From the NCBI GenBank assembly GCA_035308905.1, contig DATGFS010000022.1:1-64000 (forward strand): 64,000 nt of DNA, in the 5' to 3' direction. Position 1 is the first letter of the stretch; each line of letters starts with the position of its first letter. The DNA is from a bacterium (GTDB lineage: Bacteria; Sysuimicrobiota; Sysuimicrobiia; Sysuimicrobiales; Segetimicrobiaceae). A program made the translations under genes and the position numbers. Below the pieces are notes generated by a model. That model saw nothing but the letters and a program-made list of their open reading frames with translations, did not search any database and had not been told where the DNA came from. Positions 16,884 to 25,692 of the stretch are shown here, piece after piece.

Positions 16884-17840
16884 GTGAAAGCCCGGTTGAT
16901 CGAGGAGATCCGAGAGACCACTGCCGGCGCGCCGGTCGTGGTCGCGTTCAGCGGCGGGCTCGACAGTACCGTCGTCGCGGCCCTCGCGCGGGACGCGCTC
17001 GGGCCCGACCAGGTCCTGCTCGTCACCGTCAACATGGGACCGTACGCGTACGCCCGCGGCAACGAGATCGTCCTGGAAGTCGCGGAGTCGCTCGGCCTCC
17101 GCCAGCGGTGCCTGCTCGGGCAGTACAAACAGCACCGGGTCCAGGCGGCCGGGCCGGCGTGCAACCGCTGCACCCGCGAGATCAAGCTCGGCATGGTCAA
17201 GGCCGTGTCCGGCGGCCGGCTTGTCCTCACCGGCGCGAACCGCAGCGACACGTGGGGCCAGCTCGGCCTCAGGGTCTGCAACGGATACTACGCGCCGCTC
17301 CTCGATCTCGACAAGCCCGAGATCCGCGCGCTCGCCGACCTGATGGGCGTCCGCCCGCCGCGCATCGGTGAAAACCCCGGGCGCGAGGGCTGCAAACTGA
17401 AGCACCTGCTCAAGCCGCTCGTCTCACCCGAGTATCACGGCCAGGCGGTGGCGCGGGCCAACGAGGTGGTGCTGCGCGTGCTGCGGGAGGCCGGGGTCGC
17501 CGCCGATCTCGCGAACGTGAAGATCATCGGCCCGCTCGGCCGCAACATCGGCCTCGTCAACGTGCGTCCCCTGCCGCCCGCCGCGGCGCGGGAGCGGCTG
17601 CGAGCGGAGCTCGAGGCGCTGCCCGAACTCGACGAGGTGCACATCGTCGACACGCCGATGACCCTGCTCGCGAAGGCGAGCCCCGCGATCCTCAACGACG
17701 AGCACGCCCGCTACTGGATCGAGCACGGCCGGCTGGCCCCGGACTTCGCGGCGGCGATCAAAGTAGAATGGCAGCCGACGACCAACCGGCGCCTCGGCAC
17801 GTTTCATATCGTGGGGTTCCGGCCGGGGATCGCCGCCTAA
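16884..17840 (+). CDS. PP-loop ATP pyrophosphatase (ExsB/LarE/TtuA-like superfamily)
   Basis: A 318-residue adenine-nucleotide alpha-hydrolase. The PP-loop is VVAFSGGLDSTVV at about residue 20. Downstream are a CNRC motif (ACNRCTREIK), TGANRSDTWGQ and a further cysteine in GREGCKLKHLLKP, so a metal or thiol chemistry is plausible. Enzymes with this fold activate a carbonyl or transfer sulfur, on tRNA or small molecules. It does not fit TilS, TtcA, MnmA or QueC by motif, so the exact family is open. It is convergent with the ABC-2 permease 15 bases on. Start GTG, probably leaderless. Confidence 0.75.
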   Translation: MKARLIEEIRETTAGAPVVVAFSGGLDSTVVAALARDALGPDQVLLVTVNMGPYAYARGNEIVLEVAESLGLRQRCLLGQYKQHRVQAAGPACNRCTREIKLGMVKAVSGGRLVLTGANRSDTWGQLGLRVCNGYYAPLLDLDKPEIRALADLMGVRPPRIGENPGREGCKLKHLLKPLVSPEYHGQAVARANEVVLRVLREAGVAADLANVKIIGPLGRNIGLVNVRPLPPAAARERLRAELEALPELDEVHIVDTPMTLLAKASPAILNDEHARYWIEHGRLAPDFAAAIKVEWQPTTNRRLGTFHIVGFRPGIAA

Positions 17841-17855
17841 GGCCCGACCCGCCGG

Positions 17856-18611
17856 TCACCCGTAGGCGCGCTCCGTTCGGGTCCGGTACCAAAACGCGGC
17901 CAGCACCAGCACGCCAAAGCCCGCCGCCCATCCCAACCCCGCCCAGAACTGCCACCACGCCGCGCGGTTCGTGAGCGCCCCCGCGACGACCATCTGCATC
18001 GGCAGGTAGGACGGAAAGAATTCGACCACCTGATGGTTCGCGGCCGCGCTGCCGATCGGGTTTTGCATGAACGTGTCGACGATGCTCAGCATGATGATGA
18101 AGAAGAGGCCTTCGAGATCTCCCGCCAGCACGACCCCGACCAGCATTCCGATCGCGACGTAGGCCGCCACGGCGACGAACGACCCCGCCGCGACGAGCGC
18201 GAAGTGCCGCGGCGGGAAGAACAGCGCCAGCATCCCGGTCGCGTACGCCGCGACGGCGAGCGATGCCAGGCCCAGCGCGAGGAGGCGCCCCAGCACCAGA
18301 GCCGCGCGCGAGTGGCCGCACAAGACCAACCGCTGGTCCACGGCCTCGGACTGCCGCATGACGGTCAGGCCGACGAACCCCATGATGAGCGTCGTCGCGT
18401 TCAGCATGCCGGTCAGCAGGCCGAGGCGCTCCTGGCTGGTGATGACGATGATGCCGAAGGCGCGCAGCTTGAACTGGATCGTGCCCGCCGACAGCGCGGC
18501 GATGATGCCGTACCACGCCGGCAGGTAGCAGAGGAGGAGCGCGATCGCGAAGCGATTGTGCTTCTGCTCGACGAGGCTGAGCCGGAAGGTGGTGCCGAAT
18601 TGGGCGATCAC
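17856..18611 (-). CDS. ABC-2 type transporter permease
   Basis: A 251-residue membrane protein with about six hydrophobic segments (for example YLPAWYGIIAALSAGTI, LALGLASLAVAAYATGML, VAVAAYVAIGMLVGVVLAG). The charged N terminus (TFRLSLVEQKHNRFA) and the conserved order fit ABC-2 exporters. The GTG start overlaps the ATPase stop (GTGA). Function: export of a drug, lipid or polymer with the adjacent ATPase. Confidence 0.8.
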   Translation of the reverse strand: MIAQFGTTFRLSLVEQKHNRFAIALLLCYLPAWYGIIAALSAGTIQFKLRAFGIIVITSQERLGLLTGMLNATTLIMGFVGLTVMRQSEAVDQRLVLCGHSRAALVLGRLLALGLASLAVAAYATGMLALFFPPRHFALVAAGSFVAVAAYVAIGMLVGVVLAGDLEGLFFIIMLSIVDTFMQNPIGSAAANHQVVEFFPSYLPMQMVVAGALTNRAAWWQFWAGLGWAAGFGVLVLAAFWYRTRTERAYG

Positions 18612-19225
18612 GCCGTGAGTTCCGCTTCCAGCACGCCGTCCCGGAGCCGTAGGACGCGGTCGAACCGCGCGAGATCGTAAAACAGGTGCGAGATGATGAC
18701 GATCGTTTGACCGGCGCGCCGCGATTCTTCGGCCAGCGTCCAGAACCGCTGATAGGTCTCCCAGTCGAATCCCTGGTAGGGCTCGTCGAGCAGCAGCACC
18801 GTCGGGGCGTGCATCAGGGCGAGCACCAGGTTGAGCTTCTGGCGGGTCCCGCCGCTCAGGTCCCGCACCAGCGCATGCCGGTACTGATCGAACGCCAGGC
18901 GCCTCATCAGCGCCTCTGCCGGCCCGGGATCGGGCATCCGGTAGGCGGCCGCGAACCACTCGAGATTCTGCGCCACCGTCAGCGCGGCGTGAGTTTGCGG
19001 CTCTTGCGGACAATAGCCGAGCCGTCCATGAATCTCCACCCGGCCGCTCGTCGCCGGCAGGAGGCCCGCCACGATCCGCATGAGCGTCGTCTTGCCGGCG
19101 CCGTTCTCCCCGACGATGCCGATCATCTCACCGGGATAGGCGCAAAACGAGACACCGCGGAGGACCTGACGGCGGCCGAACGCCCGCGCGACGTTCGTGG
19201 CCGCCAGCGACGGAGACGCATTCAC
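18608..19225 (-). CDS. ABC transporter ATP-binding protein (ABC-2 partner)
   Basis: A 205-residue ATPase, short for the family. Walker A GENGAGKTT, Q-loop YCPQEP, signature LSGGTRQK, Walker B VLLLDEP and H-loop ISHLF are all present. The frame stays open far upstream, but that part is antisense to queG; the GTG at 19225 gives the standard start just before the first strand. It is co-transcribed with the permease (GTGA overlap) and divergent from queG, 63 bases away. Confidence 0.88.
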   Translation of the reverse strand: MNASPSLAATNVARAFGRRQVLRGVSFCAYPGEMIGIVGENGAGKTTLMRIVAGLLPATSGRVEIHGRLGYCPQEPQTHAALTVAQNLEWFAAAYRMPDPGPAEALMRRLAFDQYRHALVRDLSGGTRQKLNLVLALMHAPTVLLLDEPYQGFDWETYQRFWTLAEESRRAGQTIVIISHLFYDLARFDRVLRLRDGVLEAELTA

Positions 19226-19288
19226 GATACGACAGGTTCCCGCGCATCGGAGCGAGTCCTCCGCGAAGGGCGATGCTATACTCGAACC

Positions 19289-20458
19289 GTGAACGCTCCC
19301 GCCTCCCTTGCCGCCGCGGTCAAATCCGAAGCGCGGGCGGCCGGGTTCGACCTGTGCGGCATCACGACGGCCGCGCCGTTCGCGCTCGAGGGCCGCGCGC
19401 TCGCGGAGTGGGTGGCCCACGGCTACCACGGCGAGATGACCTACATGGCGCGAAACGCGCCCCGGTCGCCGGCCCCGGCGGCCGTGGTTGCCGGCGCGCG
19501 GTCGCTCGTGGTGGTGGCGCTCTACTACGGGGACGCGGTCCCCGGCGGCGCGGGCGACGCGTCTTCGGCCCGCGGGCCGCGCGGGCGGATCAGCCGGTAC
19601 GCGCACGGCGACGACTACCACCTCGTGATGGAGCCGCGCCTGCGCCGGCTGGCGGAGTTTCTGCGCAGCCTCGGCGCCCGCGTCGCGCGGTACTACGTGG
19701 ACACCGGGCCCGTGATCGACCGGGCGGCCGCGCGGCGCGCCGGGATCGGGTGGTTCGGCAAGAACACCATGATCATCACGCAGCGCACTTACGGCTCGTG
19801 GGTCTTCCTCGGCGAGATCCTCACCGACCTCGAGATCGCCCCCGACCCGGAGGCGGAAGGCGACTGCGGCCGCTGCCGGATCTGTCTCGACGCCTGCCCG
19901 ACCGGCGCGATCGTCGACCCGTACACGGTGGACGCGCGCCGCTGCATCTCGTACCTCACGATCGAGCACCGCGGCCCGATTCCCCGGGACCTCCGGCCGC
20001 AGATCGGCGATCACATCTTCGGCTGCGACATCTGTCAGGCGGTGTGCCCCCACAACGCGCGCACCGCGTCCGCGCGCCACCCCGAGCTCGCGCCGCGCCC
20101 GGAGACCGGGGCCCGGCCGGAGCTGATTCCGCTGCTCAACATCACCCAGGCCGAGTTTCGGCGGCGCTTTCGCGGCTCGCCGGTGAAGCGCACGAAGCGG
20201 AGCGGCCTCCGCCGCAACGTCGCCGTGGCCCTCGGCAACGCGGGGGATCCGGCCGCCGTCCCGGCGCTGTGCGAGGCGCTCACGGACGCGGATGCGTTGG
20301 TCCGCGCGCACGCCGCCTGGGCGCTGGGGCGGATCGGCGGTGAGACCGCCCGCGAACACCTGCGCGGGCGTCTCACCGACGAACGCGATCTCGCGGTCAG
20401 GGAAGAGATCGAGCTTGCGCTCGGCGCGCGCGAGGACGCAGGGGAGCGGACCGCGTAG
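19289..20458 (+). CDS. queG: Epoxyqueuosine reductase QueG
   Basis: A 389-residue enzyme of the last step of queuosine synthesis (epoxyqueuosine to queuosine on tRNA), using cobalamin and two 4Fe-4S clusters. FDLCGIT at the N terminus, RYAHGDDYH, and GKNTMIITQRTYGSWVFLGEIL are QueG blocks. The clusters are CGRCRICLDACPTGAI and CDICQAVCPHNA. The C-terminal PBS/HEAT repeats (VRAHAAWALGRIGG) are normal for the family. The GTG at 19289 lies 6 bases after a TATACT -10 box (19277-19282), so translation is probably leaderless. coaB follows 11 bases downstream. Confidence 0.93.
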   Translation: MNAPASLAAAVKSEARAAGFDLCGITTAAPFALEGRALAEWVAHGYHGEMTYMARNAPRSPAPAAVVAGARSLVVVALYYGDAVPGGAGDASSARGPRGRISRYAHGDDYHLVMEPRLRRLAEFLRSLGARVARYYVDTGPVIDRAAARRAGIGWFGKNTMIITQRTYGSWVFLGEILTDLEIAPDPEAEGDCGRCRICLDACPTGAIVDPYTVDARRCISYLTIEHRGPIPRDLRPQIGDHIFGCDICQAVCPHNARTASARHPELAPRPETGARPELIPLLNITQAEFRRRFRGSPVKRTKRSGLRRNVAVALGNAGDPAAVPALCEALTDADALVRAHAAWALGRIGGETAREHLRGRLTDERDLAVREEIELALGAREDAGERTA

Positions 20459-20469
20459 AAGTTATCCTC

Positions 20470-21150
20470 ATGAGTCTTCGCGGACGCCGCATCCTCATCA
20501 CCTCCGGCCCGACACGGGCGCCGATCGACGCCGTCCGGTTCGTGTCCAACAAGTCCACCGGGCGGCTCGGCTCGCTGATCGCCGAGGCGGCGCTCGAAGC
20601 CGGGGCGGACGTCACGTTTGTCTACGGGCGCGGCAGCGCGCTTCCGCTCGTCCGCGGCGGCCGCATCGACCACCTGCGCGTGCTGCCGATCGACACGGTC
20701 GACGACCTGGTCGGGGTGTTCCGTCAGGAGCTGCCGACCGGCTATGACGCGGTCGTACACGCGATGGCCGTCCTGGACTTCCAGCCGGCCGAGACCCGCG
20801 AAGAGAAGGTCTCGAGCAATCTGACCGAGTGGAACGTCCGCCTGGTCCCGACCCCCAAGGCGGCGGCGCTGGTCCGCGACCTCGCGCCGCAGACGTTCTT
20901 CATTGGCTTTAAGCTCGAAGTCGACAAGTCGGCCGGGGACCTCGTGGGCATCGCCGCGGACTGGGCGCGCCGGACGCACGCCGATCTCGTGGTCGCCAAC
21001 GACATGCGCGACATCGAGCACGGCACCCACACCGGCCACCTGGTGCGGCCGGACGGCACGGTGGAACAGGTCGTGCAGGGCAAGGAGATGATCGCCCGCG
21101 CGCTCGTGACACTCCTCGACCGGCGCCTCGCGCAGCGGGTCGCTCGGTAG
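20470..21150 (+). CDS. coaB: Phosphopantothenate-cysteine ligase domain protein (CoaB-like)
   Basis: A 226-residue protein matching the CoaB half of CoaBC: ILITSGPTRAPIDAVRFVSNKSTGRLGSLIAEAALEAGADVTFVYG at the N terminus, VHAMAVLDFQP, and FFIGFKLEV with the later ADLVVANDM. The usual catalytic KI-K stretch reads REEKVSSN. It is a free-standing ligase, so a separate CoaC would be needed elsewhere. It joins 4-phosphopantothenate and cysteine in CoA synthesis. It is in an operon with queG. Confidence 0.85.
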   Translation: MSLRGRRILITSGPTRAPIDAVRFVSNKSTGRLGSLIAEAALEAGADVTFVYGRGSALPLVRGGRIDHLRVLPIDTVDDLVGVFRQELPTGYDAVVHAMAVLDFQPAETREEKVSSNLTEWNVRLVPTPKAAALVRDLAPQTFFIGFKLEVDKSAGDLVGIAADWARRTHADLVVANDMRDIEHGTHTGHLVRPDGTVEQVVQGKEMIARALVTLLDRRLAQRVAR

Positions 21151-21193
21151 CGCCCACGGGTCCGAAACCGGGGCATGCGAAACCGAAAGAAGG

Positions 21194-21227
21194 AAGGCCC
21201 CCGGTCCCGCTCAGGCCCGGGGGCCTT
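21194..21227 (+). terminator. Intrinsic terminator after coaB
   Basis: Arms AAGGCCCCCGG (21194-21204) and CCGGGGGCCTT (21217-21227), 11 perfect pairs, loop of 12 bases, then a short T-containing run. It lies between coaB and a convergent gene and may serve both. Confidence 0.75.
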
Positions 21228-21305
21228 CGTGTTTGGTGCGGTCCGGGGAAGCCGACGCCGGCCCCACCGGTTTCTACACTTTACTTACCCGCGCCCGCAA
21301 ACCGC

Positions 21306-21785
21306 CTAGCGTTCGTGAATTTCGATGGGCGGCGCCGACATGCCCGTCAAGACAATGCGGATCAGCGTCCCAAGATCCAGGATCTGCGCGGCGACCAGCG
21401 TCAGGGTGTTAAGCGGCACAAGGGCGGCCGTCGTTGACAACGGAATGAGGAACAACCGGCCCTTCAGTTTTGGACCGGCCGGAGTGTTGAGCCGCACGAG
21501 CTGTCCCGGCGGAATTTTCTCCCCCTGCGGCACGAACGCCAGGAACGTCCCGGTCCGATCGCGCAGGACGGACAGCATGAAGCACTGACCCGCCGGAATG
21601 ATGACGCTGCCGGCGACGAGCGTCCGGGTCGGACAGAAGGGGTCCCCTGCATGGCGGACCATGGCCTGTTGACCCGGGGGCGGCGCTCCCGGTCCACTCT
21701 TCGGCCCAGGTCCGGCGGCCGCCGGCAAGACCGCCAGCGTCGCGATCACACACGCAGTTAACAAGAGCGATGTGGCTCTCGTCAC
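21306..21785 (-). CDS. Exported protein, function unknown
   Basis: A 159-residue protein with a clear signal peptide (MTRATSLLLTACVIATLAVLPAAAGPG), a proline/glycine linker and a mostly beta, hydrophobic body with two cysteines (FCPTR, GQCFML). No family recognised. It is convergent with coaB across the terminator and begins 220 bases from tRNA-Gly on the opposite strand. Confidence 0.6.
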   Translation of the reverse strand: MTRATSLLLTACVIATLAVLPAAAGPGPKSGPGAPPPGQQAMVRHAGDPFCPTRTLVAGSVIIPAGQCFMLSVLRDRTGTFLAFVPQGEKIPPGQLVRLNTPAGPKLKGRLFLIPLSTTAALVPLNTLTLVAAQILDLGTLIRIVLTGMSAPPIEIHER

Positions 21786-21948
21786 GTAGGCACCTTCCTA
21801 TCTTGTTGTGTCGTCGTGGTCGGCAAGCAAAATGGCAGGAATCCAAAAACGACCACTACACTGCTTACCCCAAACGGGTGGAATATACGCATGTCTGGAT
21901 GGGTGGCCTCGGGGGTGCGCAGGCCGGGGGTACAAGGCCGCTCCGTCT

Positions 21949-21976
21949 TTGATTCCGCCCGGGCAGGGACTATAAT
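21949..21976 (+). promoter_or_regulatory. Promoter of tRNA-Gly
   Basis: -35 TTGATT (21949-21954), 16-base spacer, consensus -10 TATAAT (21971-21976), 32 bases before the tRNA. Confidence 0.7.
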
Positions 21977-22008
21977 AGGAGACGCCGTATCCCGGCACCA
22001 CAAGGCGA

Positions 22009-22083
22009 GCGGGAATAGCTCAGTGGTAGAGCATCTGCTTCCCAAGCAGAGGGTCGTGGGTTCGAATCCCATTTCCCGCTCCA
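22009..22083 (+). tRNA. tRNA-Gly (CCC), integration target
   Basis: Acceptor GCGGGAA/TTCCCGC, D arm AGCTCAGTGGTAGAGC, anticodon stem CTGCT with loop TTCCCAA (anticodon CCC), T arm GTGGGTTCGAATCCCAT, encoded CCA (22081-22083). The intact integrase starts 160 bases past its 3' end, so this tRNA gene is probably the attachment site of the island to the right. I could not find a second copy of its 3' end in the window. Confidence 0.95.
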
Positions 22084-22242
22084 GACCTAGTAAAACAAGA
22101 GTTTCTCGAACCTAGCACGTCGGGAAACGGGCCAGAAAAGCAGAGGCTCATCCCGGACAGATAATCAATCGCCGAGGCGCGCACAAGTCCCTCATCCTCG
22201 GCTCCTGACGGTGCCCCAGGGGACGGGGCGCAGGGAGCCAGT

Positions 22243-23175
22243 ATGCGCGCCAAGGTGTCGCCTCGGCCGTTCGCCGAGGTAGTTGAAGCGTTCCTGCTCC
22301 AAAAACAGGTGAACGGCTGCTCCGCCCGCACGGTAGCCGTTTACAAATGGTGGCTCGACCGCCTCGCTGCCGTTGTGCCGGACACCAGCGCCGTTGATCC
22401 GGCCGCCATGACGAGGTTCTTTGCCGGGCTGCGCGAGCGCGGCGTCTCGCCCTCGACGGTCCACCAGGCTTTCCGGACCTTCCGCACGTTCACGCGCTGG
22501 CTGATCGCGACCGGTGCCATCCGTCGGAATCGACTCGACGGGCTGGCGATCCGGACGCCGAAGACGCTCCCGGCCGTCCCTGCTGACGAGGAACTGAACG
22601 CCGTGCTGCAATCCTGTACCGACTCACCAGCCGGGATACGCAATTACGCCGCGATCCTCATGATGGCAGACGCTGGCCTGCGCGCGAGCGAGGCACTTCA
22701 TTTGCTGGTCGAGGACTGGCGGCCCGCTGACCGGTCCGTGTTCGTCCGGAGCGGCAAGGGGGCCCGGGATCGCGTTGTGTTTGTCGGTGCTACCACCGCG
22801 CGCGCTCTGAAGGCGTGGCTGTCCGTGCACCCGCAGCCCGGACCGGAGACGTGGCTTTTTTGCCAGCGCGACGGACGGCCGCTTACCAATCGAGGTCTCG
22901 TCACCATTCTGCACCGGCTCAGCGTACGCGTGGGCCTGCCGCCGGATCGGCGTCTGCATCCTCACAGTTTGAGGCATCTGGCCGCGACCGCGTGGTTGCG
23001 GAATGGGATGGGGCTCGACCAGGTGAGGCGGCTCTTGGGCCACAGCAGCCTGAACACCACGTTAAGGTACAGCAGCCTGGTCTCGGCCGACCTCCAGCAG
23101 GCCCATCGCGACGCTGGGGCTATAGAGCGCATGGGAGTTGACCGGTTGCAGCGCGCGCGTCGACGACCGGCATGA
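22243..23175 (+). CDS. Tyrosine recombinase / integrase
   Basis: A 310-residue XerC/D-like integrase. The N-terminal core-binding domain (FAEVVEAFLLQKQVNGCSARTVAVYKWWLDRL) is followed by the catalytic domain: Arg in DAGLRASEALHL, Lys in RSGKGARDRVV, HPHSLRHLAA (H-x-x-R), LLGHSSLNTTLRYSSL with the His and catalytic Tyr. All active-site residues are present. The location next to tRNA-Gly is typical of an island integrase. Related in sequence to the decayed copy at 1-257. No clear Shine-Dalgarno is seen before the ATG. Confidence 0.92.
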   Translation: MRAKVSPRPFAEVVEAFLLQKQVNGCSARTVAVYKWWLDRLAAVVPDTSAVDPAAMTRFFAGLRERGVSPSTVHQAFRTFRTFTRWLIATGAIRRNRLDGLAIRTPKTLPAVPADEELNAVLQSCTDSPAGIRNYAAILMMADAGLRASEALHLLVEDWRPADRSVFVRSGKGARDRVVFVGATTARALKAWLSVHPQPGPETWLFCQRDGRPLTNRGLVTILHRLSVRVGLPPDRRLHPHSLRHLAATAWLRNGMGLDQVRRLLGHSSLNTTLRYSSLVSADLQQAHRDAGAIERMGVDRLQRARRRPA

Positions 23176-23306
23176 CGTCGGTCATGATGTGATCGGACGT
23201 CCCCCCAGGGGGACATCGGCGTCAGCCGGGCAGAGGCGCCGGTTCACGGTTTCGGGGAACGCCGGGCGTTGTTGCGGCCGCGTGTACTAGCTCTAAAACT
23301 GCAGGA

Positions 23307-24278
23307 CATCCGTGACACATGAGGTAGCACCGCCAGAGCCTAGAGGGGGGTGCCCATGGGTCCGGATGACCGCGTCGTTCATCGACGGTTGGGCTGGTTT
23401 CGGCACGTCGACGAGATTACCCACAATGTCGCGAAGACCTGTCGGTACTTTGGAATCAGCCGCCAGACCTACTACCGCTGGTACCGACGCTACGGGAAGC
23501 TTGGGGAGGCCGGGCTTCGGGACGGATCCTCGCGGCCCTTGCATTCGCCCCGGGCGACGCCCTCGGAGGTCGTTGAGAAGGTTCTCTATTTGCGGCGATA
23601 CTACCACTTCGGCCCGGCCCGCATTTGCATGTACCTGCGGCGCTATCACGCGCTGACCATCAGCCAGTCCGGTATCTGGCGGCTGCTGAAGCGCGCCGGC
23701 GTAAGTCGACTGCCCTCCAATATGCGGTACCAGAGTCGCGAGCAGCGCTTCAAGCGTTATGAGAAACCGCTGCCTGGCCACCAGCTGCAGATCGACGTCA
23801 AATTCCTGGCCCCCGTCGCCGGCCGCACGCGGAAGTACTACCAGTACACGGCCATCGACGACTGCACGCGCATCCGCATCCTGAAGATCTTCGATGCGAA
23901 CACCCAGCAGGTCGCGATCGCGTTTGTCGACTATGTCCTGTCCAAACTCCCCTTCAAGGTCGAATGCATCCAGACCGACAATGGGGCTGAGTTTGGCCCG
24001 CAGTTCCACTGGCATGTCCTCGACAAGGGCATTCAGCACCGCTACATTCGACCGCGGCGCCCCTACCTGAACGGGAAGACCGAGCGATCTCACCGAATCG
24101 ACAACGAAGAATTCTATCGGCAGCTCGAGGGCGTCGTCATTTCCTCGGTGGCCGAATTCAACGGCCTGCTCCAAGAGTGGGAGCGGTTTTATAACTACGC
24201 ACGGCCACACGGCAGCCTCCAGGGGCAGACCCCCTACGAACGGCTCCGTGAGAAGCTCCAGGTCATGTGTCACGGATG
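23307..24278 (+). mobile_element. IS481-type insertion sequence
   Basis: 16-base perfect terminal inverted repeats (CATCCGTGACACATGA at 23307-23322 and its complement at 24263-24278) enclose one DDE transposase gene. Flanks AGGA on the left and ATTG on the right do not form a target duplication, so the element may have been rearranged since insertion, or the outermost bases are mis-set. Confidence 0.75.
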
Positions 24279-24279
24279 A
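23356..24279 (+). CDS. IS481-family transposase
   Basis: A 307-residue transposase. N-terminal helix-turn-helix (NVAKTCRYFGISRQTYYRWYRRYGKLGEAGL) and an integrase-type core with the DDE triad in QLQIDVKF, QTDNGAEFG and NGKTERSHRIDNEEF, followed by NYARPHGSLQGQTPYERL. The stop codon lies in the right inverted repeat. ATG 23356 follows a G-rich AGAGGGGGG; GTG 23350 is also possible. It appears intact and may still be active. Confidence 0.9.
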   Translation: MGPDDRVVHRRLGWFRHVDEITHNVAKTCRYFGISRQTYYRWYRRYGKLGEAGLRDGSSRPLHSPRATPSEVVEKVLYLRRYYHFGPARICMYLRRYHALTISQSGIWRLLKRAGVSRLPSNMRYQSREQRFKRYEKPLPGHQLQIDVKFLAPVAGRTRKYYQYTAIDDCTRIRILKIFDANTQQVAIAFVDYVLSKLPFKVECIQTDNGAEFGPQFHWHVLDKGIQHRYIRPRRPYLNGKTERSHRIDNEEFYRQLEGVVISSVAEFNGLLQEWERFYNYARPHGSLQGQTPYERLREKLQVMCHG

Positions 24280-24798
24280 TTGGCCAACCTACACCTAGCG
24301 CGTGAGATAAACTGCTGGGTAGCAGCCAGGACGCTCGGCAGCGGCGACGGCACGTTGCGGAGGCTTCTGGCCGGCGCGGCCGTGGGGAAGGTAGACCCGG
24401 TCCCCGCGTAGGCTGTCGAGCAAACCACGGCTATCCTAGGCCGCGCCAAAACCTAGTGGAAAGTCGCCCCCGGAAAGTCCGATAATCTGCCGGTTCCGGA
24501 CGGCATCGTGCGCCGCGTCAAAAGAGTTCTTTTGGCGCGGGGCGATTCGTGTCGGCACTGCAAAATCTTGTGAACGTCACCGAAGGTGGAGTATCGGCCG
24601 TCTGGCACCGTCCCAAGGCATCGCAAACACACTGGGACGTACGATACCCATCGCGTCGCCAGAGAGCCCCTTTGATTGGAGCCGCCAAAATTTTGCGCTC
24701 GTAATACCACACGACGTTGGTCGCAGAACCGGGCCGACCTCTCGTAGCCGCGCAAAACGAAAACAGCGCGCTTACATATCGCCTCGCGTGTCGAGGGT
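24280..24798. other. No supported gene; contains a 13-base hairpin
   Basis: About 520 bases without a convincing frame. It holds an inverted repeat at 24513-24540 (arms CCGCGTCAAAAGA and TCTTTTGGCGCGG, one mismatch, 2-base centre). The AT-rich middle of the stem and short centre look more like a protein-binding palindrome or a cruciform than a terminator. Confidence 0.4.
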
Positions 24799-25692
24799 CT
24801 ACTTCTTCACAAAGACGCGTACGACGCAGGACGCTAGTTTAGTAACGTTTATCGAATTCGGCACAGACCATGTCCATCCGTAAGCACCGTAAGTGGAATA
24901 TGTTTGGAAGTTGCGAGCATTTAAGGAAACCGCGCCGCGTGGATCCACCGCATAAGTGAACGGCGACGGGCAGGCAGCCGACTGCGTCACGGGGTAACCT
25001 TGCGCCGTCGGTTTCCCCGGTTTGAAGGTCAGGCCGTACTGGATCGGATAGTGGTAGTTGCAGCCTCCGTATTTCGCGACACCACCCTCCGATTGGCACA
25101 CCTTCGAGTCGGTGATCAAAGCGTCGAAGTCCACGTAATTGGTACGGATTGAATAGTACACTGCGATCGGGAGGTACAGGCAGGCTGTGGCAGCCGCGCC
25201 CTTGCAGAATGCCAAGAAATCTGCGGGAAACGGCCCGACGAACTCCTTCCCGGACACTTTGAAGCTGCTTCGTGAAAAATTCATGGGGAGCGGCGTGAGC
25301 GAACCTTCATTTTTCTCCGACTTCAACAGCGTCTGTAGCTGAAGAGCCCCGAGCTTCGCGGCGGTCGCGAAGCGTTGCAATCGGAGCTTGTGTTCTGAAC
25401 GAAGGACTCCAAGTGAGACCGTGGCGCCGATCTTGAGCTTGATCAGCGTCGCGTCAGGCAGACTGGCGCGGTCGGCGGCGCTCAGCGATTCGAGGTCGCG
25501 GGCGGTAGACGCGCCGAACGCGGGATAAGTAACGGCGGCGAGCAAGAGCGTCAACGCCGCGCACCCCACGCTGCGAACGATCCGGAACGAACACGCCCGG
25601 AGCATCAGGACCCGGGCCTTCCTCGATGGACGCCGGTCTGCGACCAACTTCTTGGTCTTGCTAACGGAATAAGGGTCTGGCACTTTAGGCAC
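24799..25692 (-). CDS. Exported protein, function unknown
   Basis: A 297-residue protein. The GTG at 25692 is fixed by AGGAGG eight bases upstream, giving a long basic N region (KTKKLVADRRPSRKAR) before the signal segment SVGCAALTLLLAAVTYPAFGA (about residues 41-60). The mature part has several cysteines (FCKGAAATACLY, KVCQSEGG, GGCNYHY, SAACPSPF, ASCVVRV), which suggests disulfides outside the cell. No family recognised. Base use is more AT-rich than the flanking chromosome. First of a run of exported proteins. Confidence 0.7.
   Translation of the reverse strand: MPKVPDPYSVSKTKKLVADRRPSRKARVLMLRACSFRIVRSVGCAALTLLLAAVTYPAFGASTARDLESLSAADRASLPDATLIKLKIGATVSLGVLRSEHKLRLQRFATAAKLGALQLQTLLKSEKNEGSLTPLPMNFSRSSFKVSGKEFVGPFPADFLAFCKGAAATACLYLPIAVYYSIRTNYVDFDALITDSKVCQSEGGVAKYGGCNYHYPIQYGLTFKPGKPTAQGYPVTQSAACPSPFTYAVDPRGAVSLNARNFQTYSTYGAYGWTWSVPNSINVTKLASCVVRVFVKK

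Noticed and set aside
24453-24755. 100-codon minus frame after the IS element
   Set aside because: No ribosome-binding site and no protein-like pattern; overlaps the hairpin.
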